This document shows, one piece after another, positions 45,521 to 53,339 of a DNA stretch of 53,339 nt. Source of the DNA: Chromera velia (lineage: Eukaryota > Sar > Chromeraceae); the NCBI GenBank assembly GCA_018398765.1, contig JAHBMJ010001118.1, forward strand, positions 64,001 through 117,339, in the 5' to 3' direction. A program made the translations under genes and the position numbers. The notes under the pieces were generated by a model that was given only the letters and a program-made list of their open reading frames with translations, was not told the origin of the DNA and made no database searches. Every line of letters starts with the position of its first letter. Position 1 is the first letter of the stretch.

Positions 45521-45839
45521 TGTGAGGGGCATGCCTGGGGCTGAGACGTCGGGCTGTACATGTGGCGGCGCGAGAGGTGCTGCCGGGGCGTGAGCGCGCA
45601 TAGTATAGGTACCAGAACCGGCTTGGAGACGGCTTGCCGCCGGGCCACGAGCGCACGCGATCAAATCGATTTTAGTGAAGGCTGCTATGGGACGAGGCCA
45701 AACGAATGCAGTTAATGGTTCGAGCAGCCTGGTGCATGAAGTGATCAACAGACTGTTTGACTGGCTAGATTGAACACTGATGCTTCTAGGTCAGATGTAC
45801 CTTCAGACCACCTTATAGCATTGTACTGTTCATTTTACA
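45521..45839 (+). repeat. 3' LTR of the chromovirus
   Basis: 319 bases, same length as the 5' LTR and differing at 10 sites, all transitions. Followed by the TGAAC duplication at 45840-45844. Confidence 0.95.
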
Positions 45840-45844
45840 TGAAC

Positions 45845-46589
45845 CATCTATCAGAACTGAATCTTATCATGATATTCATAAATTAGACTTTAAAATTGAA
45901 ATTGTTTCATCGATTGACTGACTTTCACTCTTTATACTAATATATTTTTCAACTCATCAAAATCTTGGTCTCACTAGTATTCACTAGTACTGAGGTACAT
46001 CAAAAAATCTATGAGGTACCTACAAATAAAAAAATAGTAAGTGTCGACACTGTACTAAAATATAAATGTTATTGACACTCAGTGTCATTCAAAGCTCAAG
46101 TGTCGGCACTGACATTTGTCACCTCTGACATTTAACAACTCTATGTTAGAGATAGCATAATAGCTAACAGAATTAAAAAGATAAGAATTATGTATTCAAG
46201 AAATTGATCGACAAGAATTAATGAAGACTTTTATATACGAAGACTCGCAACAGCATGCAGAATTTGCAGCAGAAATATACATGCAAAAAAACATATACAA
46301 AAGCATTTTTGCAAAGATTCCTAGAAAGATTCCCGTTATACAGAGAAAGCTAGAGAGAAAGCTACTTATATCCGCTAGTATAGCTGTAACTAAGCTTGAT
46401 CTCTTAAATTTTGTTTAAAGGAATAGAAGAGGACCAGCGAACATGACATCCACGAATTCAGTTGGCGCCTTCGCTGGAGGCAGGGCTGCATTGAAAAAAG
46501 AGTTTGCATGCTTCCTATACAGAAAAAGTTCTTTGACTCTTGATTGAGTGAACCTTTTCTCACCCGGTGCGGCGGTGTCCCTTCGAATT
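45845..46589. other. AT-rich gene-free block
   Basis: Contains the palindrome AGTGTCGACACT at about 46040 and related GTGTCGGCACTGACA words nearby. Up to 46440 it is strongly AT-rich. The remainder is the probable 3' flank of the peptidase gene. Confidence 0.6.
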
Positions 46590-47043
46590 CTACGGCAAAG
46601 CGAGGTTGATGTTGTTGTAGGCGCCCTGCCCTGCATACCCATGGGCACCCACTGAAGAATAGTAGTACGGCTGCTCATACAGGGCGTACGGGTAAGCTGT
46701 GCCGGCTGTCTGTGGCACACCACGAGGGGTGACGTGTGGGTATGCGCCGCCCGGCTGAGCACCGTAGGGAAGGCCCCGCGCGCTGACTAGGGGCTGCAGC
46801 TGTTGCGAGGACGGCGCTGCCGTCAGGGGATCTGCAGGCAAGCTCATGTGGTAATATTCTGTTGCTCGGTCCATGGAGCGGTACGGCATGAACCCTTTTT
46901 GGTGGCATCAGGGGCGAGGGGGGGGAACAGAAAGAGGTTACTGATTTCGGCGAGGGGGAGGGCTGATGGCTCAGTGACCCTGTTTGCAAACAAACTTGCG
47001 GAAAATCCGGCGGAAAATGAAGTGAGTGAGTGTGTGAGTGAAA

Positions 47044-47074
<31 letters not shown>

Positions 47075-47183
47075 GATGCGTGGATCAGCAACTGAGGTTT
47101 GACAAATGAAGGACTGGCTGAACTATGTCGATTCGTCCATTCAACACAGGTATCCTTACAGGCAGACTTTCACACACACACAC

Positions 47184-47253
<70 letters not shown>

Positions 47254-47370
47254 ACACACACACACACACACATGCACAGAGAGAGAGAGAGAAAGAGAGA
47301 GACAGACAGACAGACTATATGTTTCTTCTTCTTCTCCCTCCTTTCCTCCACGAACACAACAGACAAAACC

Positions 47371-47402
<32 letters not shown>

Positions 47403-49406
47403 GGCAGAGGACCATCAACCAGCTGACCGACCCATGCATACACCCACCCCCCCATTCACCTACTGACTGACTGACTGACCTTTCCTCGAGGCCTTGCAGC
47501 AGCACTGCCCGTCTGCGACCCTCAGGGTTCCCTTGAACTTGCACGGGAGGGGACACCCGAGGCGATCCGTCAATTCCTCAATGAAGTGCAGGCAATTTCT
47601 GCATAGATGCATGTGTGCATGTATGCATGGAGACAACAATGGAATGTAGACAGACAATGCCTCCCTCAGGCAAACAGAGGAGCGAGCAGGCAAGCAGAAA
47701 GATAGCGAGGAAAGAACACCAAATTCACGTAAAAGAAAAGCAGGTCTTTGCTTCCGGCAGTTGGGAGGAGAGGAAGTTGATGGTTTGCTTTCGGTTCCCT
47801 GGCAGACAGACTGAAAGGCAGACACATCATCACACACACACACACACACACACTCCCTCCCTCCTTTTCTCCCTCACTCATTGACTCCCTCCCTCCCTCA
47901 CTCACTCACCCACTCACTCACTGACTGACTCACTGACTCACCCACTCACTCACTCACTCACTGACTCACTGACTCACTGACTCCCTCACTCCCTCCCTCA
48001 CTCACTCACTCACATTCTCACTCCCTCACCCACTCACTCACTCACATTCTCACTCCCTCACCCACTCACTCACTCACATTCTCACTCCCTCACCCACTCA
48101 CTCACTCCCTCCCTCCCTCCCTCACTCACTCATTCACTAACTCACTCACACATGCGGAAGATGAAGTTCCTTGAGGGCAATCGCTGCTAGTTACGACGAG
48201 TTCACAACCGTAATATACGCGGGACAAATTGGGTAAGGGGAACGGCAGAGACAGCTCAATCGAAAGAGATAGAAGAAAAAAAAAAGGAATATTTCTTTTC
48301 ACCCTCACTGGCGCCTCAGGACCTTCCTCGTTCCAAGGAGCCGCTCTGCTCATTCATCCATGCATTTCTTCACCCAACTTCTGCCTTTTCCCTTCTCTAA
48401 CCTGTATTGGTTTTCGTATTTGGCCTCTGTGAATCCCTCGGCTACCAGTGCCTGGACCGTACTCAGGACAGAGTTCAGAGGCACCACCGCCTGCTCACTT
48501 GAAGCTTCTGAGTTCTGCAGACATCCCGGCAGCCCGTTTCATCGGCCGTTGAACCAACAAATGTATCGGCCAACCGACGGACGACTCACTCTCTCTGTCA
48601 AGGCACCAGTCAGTCAGCAACCAGCCGAAAGAGGGAGCTGTAATGCACCTCGCGCCCTCATTCGCTCCCCGCTAGACCATCCTCCAATTTCAATTTCAAT
48701 CAAGAGCCCCCCCCCCCTTTCTGCAGGAGTCGCTTGAATGATCGAAGTCACACAGAGACACACAGAGAGAGGGAGAGTCTAGACAAGTGTCTCAGCCAAC
48801 GCTTTCCAGTCAATCTCTCAGGGACTACTGAGTGACTTCGTGGAGCATCAGGACCTTTAAGTACTTGCAAAGCCGGCCTTCGTATATGCTGTCTAACTGA
48901 CTGACTGACTGACTGACTTACAGACTGACTGACTGACCGACCGACTGACTGTCCGGCTGACTGACCAGAGGAGAATCGTATGCGTACTGGTGGTTGACGC
49001 CTTGCGCCGCTCTGAGAAATCGGACTCCGTCGCAGCACCCGTAGAAGACTTCGTGGTCGACTCCGACCTGGATGTTCGAGAACCGGAGGGCGATGTGCCA
49101 GAGACCTGCGAGGAGAGGGAAGGACGTGGACACAGAAGAGACTCAAGGAAGTAGGAGGTGCAGCGACCAAAACAATGCAGAAGCAGAGAGGATAATTGAC
49201 ACGAGATGTGATGAGGGATTGAAGGGAAGCAAGCACTGACCCAACCCTGTCCAACCCCACAGACAGTTGTGAACCTTGCACAGGCAGTTGCTGTAGCAGT
49301 GGTAGACGGACAGGGACAATCGAACCTGGGCCGTTCCGTCGACCGGCACCATTCGCATGGCGGCGGCAAAGGTCGGGAACCCATCCTCAACGATTTCTCG
49401 TCCCAT
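46590..49406 (-). CDS. PPPDE/DeSI-like cysteine peptidase, five exons
   Basis: PPPDE (DeSI) proteins are papain-fold peptidases that remove SUMO or ubiquitin from substrates. Exons 49256-49406, 48966-49105, 48402-48514, 47480-47598 and 46590-46894 join in phase to 275 residues. The catalytic His is H54 in GLWHIALRF, in the position of the family's G-x-x-H; EVFYG matches the following E-Y-x-F-G strand; the catalytic Cys is C137 in YRNCLHFIEELTDRLGCPLPC, the family's N-C-N-x-F helix, whose codons are joined from two exons. The usual second Asn is Leu here. Beyond about residue 160 comes a Cys-rich patch and a Pro/Gly/Tyr/Ala-rich tail (YALYEQPYYYSS). Stop TAG. An upstream exon could exist near 49420-49610. 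Confidence 0.8.
47048..47316. repeat. GT, CA and GA microsatellites in the peptidase gene's last intron
   Basis: A GT array at 47048-47075, a long CA array at 47172-47277 and a GA array to about 47302. The 130-residue Thr-His or Val-Cys open frames here are repeat translations. Confidence 0.95.
47440..47480 (-). repeat. (GTCA)n start of the peptidase gene's last intron
   Basis: Read on the minus strand from 47479 downwards, the intron opens with four tandem GTCA units, of which the first is the splice donor. Confidence 0.75.
47876..48148. repeat. (CTCA)n tract with a 32-bp higher-order repeat
   Basis: CTCA/CTCC units, with three consecutive copies of a 32-base unit containing ACATTCTCACTCCCTCACCC at about 48008-48105. 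It lies in the third intron of the peptidase gene. Confidence 0.9.
48896..48965 (-). repeat. (GTCA/GTCG)n start of the peptidase gene's second intron
   Basis: Read on the minus strand from 48965 downwards, nearly 70 bases of the intron consist of GTCA and GTCG units with few interruptions, continuing the donor motif GTCAGT. Confidence 0.8.
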
Positions 49407-51406
49407 GGTTCCTACACACCAGCTGAAGGGCTTCCACGTAAAGAGCTGGCCTGGCGCTCAGACAGACTGCCTGAAAGGAGTCTTGGAGAGAAGCCGGCTG
49501 AAATATCGGCCTCCAAGCTCGGTCAAGCTGAGGGTCGGCCTTTCGATGCAACCCTTCTCGACCAGGCGGCAGGGCACACACTGCAGATTGACGTGACGAG
49601 CTGGTTTCCCTGACTCAACGTTGTTCTCTGATGCACAGATGCGGGGAGATGGATGGTAGTCACTCTTTGGTGCTTCTGTTCAATGGTATGTTTCCTTTCT
49701 TCCTGATTCTGCGCTGGCTCTGAGCATCTCTGGGCGTACAGCGCCTACTCAACTTGTGTCGGCACACTCTGAGCCCGCCTGGCAGATCCTGGCAGCTTCG
49801 ACATGAATCATGCATGAGCCTGGATCCGAAGCTCTGACAGAACCTCTGCATGAGAAATAATCTGACCGATACATACGCACGTACCTCTTTAGCTCGATCA
49901 TGCTCGATCTTCGATCATCTTCATTCTTGCTGTCAGAATTAAACTCTCGCGCGCAACGCGCGCATGAGTTTTTTTTTTGTTTTAAATTTCAAACTTCGGA
50001 CTAAAGATCGATTTTTCTCTCTCTTCTTTTCAAAAAGCGATGCAAATTGAAAGGGGAATTGAAGATCAAAGACTCAGAGAAAATAAGAGAAAAAATATAC
50101 ACCAAAATGACATACATAATGATGCAACCCGGCTAGCAAACCGGCTGGCCAACAAAAAAAGTAAAAAAAAAATCAGTGTAGAACAAAACAAAATTAACAA
50201 AATTCATATAATTCAGTAATTTTTAAAGATGATAAATCTAAAAAAATATTCTTGTTGTATAGAAAAGGCTTAAATTATCTACTTTCTATTTAGTAGAAGG
50301 CAAGGTCTTAGTAAATCTGTGAGAGACTCAAAAGTTGCTTAAAAGCCAATACAAAATGTTATACATTCTAACACATTCCCAATAAAAACTTAATTTAAAA
50401 ACAGTTTTATAAAAACTAATTTGTGAAGGAATGTAAAAGAGCGCATACATACAAAACATTCAGAACTGAATATTGGTACTGGCAACGATTTCTTGTTCGA
50501 AACATTTCATGCACTATACTAGATCATCTTTTTTAACGCATATCAAATTTTCTTTTGTGAACAGCACCGAGTTTGTCTCCCTCTTTCCCAACATTTGCTC
50601 CACTTTGTGCTGTTGCGACCTGAAAACACATTCATATCCACATGCACAGGACGGATGAAATAGCAAATCATTTGGCTATCATGTGTGTATGTGTATAGCT
50701 ATCATCTGGAACCATCTACACTTGGACATAGCTGGAAGACACCTAGTGTGGGACGATCAATCAATGAACCAATGAGTTGACATTTTTGATCGCATTTTTC
50801 TTCAGGAAGGATGACACAGCACTGAACTCAAAAGGTTCGCATGCAAACAGCACAAAAGGGAGGAGGAGGCATGAAAAGGGAGGGTGCAAGTATATTTCGA
50901 GGCCAGACCATTTTTGGCCGTGCACTTGTGCAGTCACACTCCCTGAGAAGTGGTCTCTTTGATGACCGATTGCAAAGCGCTTCGACATCAGATGAAAAGA
51001 TGGACAGCCAGTCTGAGAGGAGACTATCAGGAAGCAGTGAGCTGAGACTGAGGAAACAGAGACAGACATACAGGCAATGTCTGCATGGCAGTGTGAAGAG
51101 AGATAGGTCAGCACATGCATGTATCGATCCTCTCCTCGTTGATTCACATCGGACCGACCGACCGACCTTCACTTTGCGGTCTCCCAGTGTACGTCCTGAG
51201 GATCCCAGAGCTCGTGTGGCTGACAGATCGTCCTGTCGTGGAACAAACGAAAGAGAAACAATTGCACAAAGCGATTGGTAACGCCGATTGATCAGGAGAG
51301 AAGATGCTAAGCAAGAATCTGAAGGTTTCGTTAGGGACCGCCACCTTATGCACTTACGTCTACCTGAGACGGAGGCCACCATTGACTTTAACGAGTGGCG
51401 ATTCAC
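49407..51406. other. Interval between two minus-strand genes
   Basis: 49407-49860 may hold a leader exon of the peptidase gene. 49900-50700 is AT-rich and empty, with an inverted CGCGCAACGCGCG near 49953. 50770-51300 is open on both strands over long stretches (for example FAIGHQRDHFSGSVTAQVHG on minus), but no strand or product could be chosen. Confidence 0.5.
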
Positions 51407-51726
51407 TCAGTTGGCATGCAGCACGAGCTTCTGGCGGGTACAGAGAAAATCGTTGAAGCGTGTTCCGGAAAGAGAGTAGTCTTTAAAAAAAGCCTGAAGG
51501 AAGCCCTGGCCCAGATGAGCACAGGGAAGGACTGACAGAGAACAGAATACGAGTAAATTCCCAAAGAGAAAGAGGCAGACAAAAAAAGGCACAAACAAGG
51601 AAAAGAAATCAAACGGACTCTCAAAGAAATCACCGACAGGCAGACAACGCGGAAGACACACAGAAGGGGTACACATACATACATACATACATACATACAT
51701 ACACACTCACTCATAAACATACACAG

Positions 51727-51757
<31 letters not shown>

Positions 51758-51793
51758 TACACACTCACTCATAAACATACACAGACACACACA

Positions 51794-51854
<61 letters not shown>

Positions 51855-51874
51855 AGAAAGATAGAAAGAGAGAA

Positions 51875-51922
<48 letters not shown>

Positions 51923-52661
51923 CACGTGCAAGATCTGAACTCACAGCAAAAGTCACAAAGGCGATTCCCCGAGAAGCCTTGATTTCTCTCTCTTTCCCAG
52001 CCTGGTTGTCCGTTGAAGTTCCTCCGAAGGAGCCCGGATTAGACGAAGGAAAGCGTACTTCCTGCATGCAGACGCAATTGTACCCAGGAACACATTCATT
52101 CATTGACCGGGTTGGACGTGCCGCACGCGAGGGCGATGAAATTGCACCCCGGCCCCCGATGGACGGGCTTTGAAAAGAAGGGCCTTCCTTCCTTGCTGCT
52201 TCTAGTTGCCCCCCATATGCGCTCCTGCAGCTCCTGCATTTCCTGCCGTCATTTTTCTTTTGCCGCACCTTTACGCGTCATAACATACAAAGGCCTCTTC
52301 TCTCTCCCTGTCCACAGTTTTGTCATACTGGTGCATACTGGTGGCTTGCCATTTGATACATACTGCGCGAATCAATGAGAAAGTTCAAGCAGATTCATAA
52401 GGAAGTCCTGCATCCTGTTCACGTCACTGGAGGCAAAAAACGCAATGCAAACATCGGCAGCATGAAAGCCATGTCGTCGCTTCGGCATGACACTGCTCTT
52501 CTTCATGTCACCATGAATCAGTGGATGCACAGACAGACGGATGCTTGTGGGTGATTCAGTGTGTCAGCCTCATTCAGTCTGACCTCAATGCGACCACAGT
52601 CTTGAAAGAAGTCTCGAAGCTCCCATTGCGTGCAGTTGTAGTCTAAGTTGCCCACAAATAC
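51407..52661 (-). CDS. Single-RRM RNA-binding protein, 5' end missing
   Basis: RRM domains bind single-stranded RNA through two aromatic motifs. Exons 52584-52661, 51945-52061 and 51407-51505 join in phase 0 throughout, giving 97 residues. RNP2 is VFVGNLDYN at the start; RNP1 is RGIAFVTF, lengthened by a Gly/Ser/Thr-rich loop of about 20 residues between beta 2 and beta 3. The last exon supplies the second helix and closing strand (GFLQAFFKDYSLSGTRFNDF) and ends in TGA shortly after. A start codon is not visible: an upstream exon carrying it is probably in the microsatellite-rich stretch to the right or beyond the edge. The family cannot be named more closely. Confidence 0.75.
51673..51919. 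repeat. CATA, CA and GA microsatellites in the RRM gene's last intron
   Basis: Two copies of a CA array plus ATACATACACACTCACTCATAA-like segment (about 51697-51812), then about 100 bases of GA. Confidence 0.92.
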
Positions 52662-52957
52662 CTAAAGGCAGACCAGATTTTACATACAAATGGGCAGTCA
52701 TGCTGGCTTTCGTTCACAATGAATGCTTCGACGAAGATAAGAAAAGAAAGCAAGTCAGAGACCAAGCCTGTCAGACGAAAGCAACCAGAACGCGCGAATG
52801 AGAAAACGAAATGAAAAACGGAAAACGAAAGAGACAAACAGAAATACATACCAAATGACTTCCTTACCCTTTGTTTCTTTACAGACAGCCAGAAGAAAAC
52901 TGCGACGTCTTCCTTTCTTGACCGACAGACAGACACATAAGCACGCACGCGCGCGCG

Positions 52958-53000
<43 letters not shown>

Positions 53001-53339
53001 GACTGTATGGTTTCTTTTTTTCTTCATAGATTTCCTTTCGCGGACAGGCAACAACACTAAAAGTCAAAAGAGGACCAGACAGACGGACAGACAGGCAGGG
53101 AGAGACAAACAGAGACCGACGAGGACCTAGACGGAGGACGGAGATCCACATCCGCTGATAAAGACGCATAGAACAGACAGAAAAAAACAGAGACGGACAC
53201 AAACAGACAGACGCAGACACAGACACAGAGAAAGACACAGAGACAGACTGCATGACTTCTTTTTTTCTTTCTTTTCAAGTTGAAAGAAAGGGAAGCAAGG
53301 AAAGAGAGAGAGGGGGGGGGGGGGGGGGGGGGGGGGGGG
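52662..53339. other. Purine-rich flank ending in poly-G
   Basis: GACA/CAGA-rich sequence with a CG/CA/GA compound microsatellite at 52940-52998 and a final run of about 30 G from 53309 to the edge. No exon was identified, although the first exon of the RRM gene is expected in this direction. Confidence 0.6.

Larger units (their letters stand above)
39620..45839 (+). mobile_element. Complete but inactive Ty3/gypsy chromovirus-type LTR retrotransposon
   Basis: Two 319-bp LTRs starting TG and ending CA (39620-39938, 45521-45839) enclose Gag, protease, reverse transcriptase, RNase H, integrase and a C-terminal chromodomain, the order of Ty3/gypsy chromoviruses. The five bases TGAAC occur just before the left LTR and just after the right one, a target duplication that proves insertion as a unit. 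LTRs differ at 10 of 319 positions. Three in-frame TAG codons, two frame changes and a lost catalytic Asp show that this copy is dead. A primer-binding site after the left LTR was not clear to me. Confidence 0.93.

Noticed and set aside
47085-47556. Several frames over 90 codons of Thr-His or Val-Cys
   Set aside because: CA/GT microsatellite in the last intron of the peptidase gene.
48008-48105. Three 32-bp repeats, looked at as a possible CRISPR-like array
   Set aside because: Units are contiguous without spacers and grade into CTCA microsatellite; the genome is eukaryotic.
50761-51406. Overlapping open frames on both strands between the peptidase and RRM genes
   Set aside because: Not rejected as non-coding, but strand, splice sites and product could not be decided, so no gene was called.

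Overview
This is a nuclear window from an intron-rich eukaryotic microbe. Its genes are split into short exons with GT-AG introns, all coding follows the standard code, and LTR retrotransposons, MITE-like elements and very dense microsatellites fill the space. A RABL2-type GTPase implies a ciliated or flagellated lineage. The mix of copia-like and chromodomain Ty3/gypsy elements, low-complexity proteins, strong microsatellite load and frequent TGCATGCA words would fit a chromerid alga such as Chromera velia, but that is inference; another protist or alga with large introns is possible. I see no rRNA, tRNA or CRISPR.

Layout. 1-3377: a decayed LTR retrotransposon on the minus strand (Gag, then protease directly followed by integrase; any RT lies beyond the left edge). 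3590-4078: remnant ending in a (TCAA)n tail. 5736-10063: a seven-exon RABL2 gene (-). 10972-12552: a three-exon ubiquitin-like-domain gene (+), head to head with RABL2. 16220-19873: a four-exon tandem-CCCH zinc-finger gene (-). 20588-20998: a two-exon 118-aa orphan gene (-). About 21733-31431: a large WD40 gene (+), perhaps of the WDR6/Trm734 type. 32630-34600: an inverted-repeat-bounded unit carrying a 265-residue orphan gene built from two copies of one helical domain (+). 34750-39600: AT-rich block with two copies of a 0.4-kb MITE, one nested in a longer palindrome. 39620-45839: a complete chromovirus (Ty3/gypsy) with 319-bp LTRs and a TGAAC target duplication, clearly dead. 46590-49406: a five-exon PPPDE/DeSI-type peptidase gene (-). 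51407-52661: a single-RRM RNA-binding protein gene lacking its first exon (-). The right edge ends in poly-G.

Exons were assembled by hand from reading frame, intron phase and splice motifs; every junction listed for RABL2, the CCCH gene, the Ubl gene, the peptidase gene and the RRM gene keeps phase. A recurring pattern is that introns often start with GTCAGT and end with TGCAG, and that these ends are commonly expanded into tetranucleotide repeats of the same motif, (GTCA/GTCG)n at the 5' end and (CTGC)n at the 3' end. The window is also a compositional mosaic: near-balanced gene blocks alternate sharply with AT-rich, gene-free blocks that hold most of the small mobile-element remnants. The genes do not form an obvious pathway; RABL2 (cilium), the Ubl protein and the DeSI-like peptidase (ubiquitin/SUMO-type biology), the CCCH and RRM proteins (RNA) are ordinary eukaryotic housekeeping themes.
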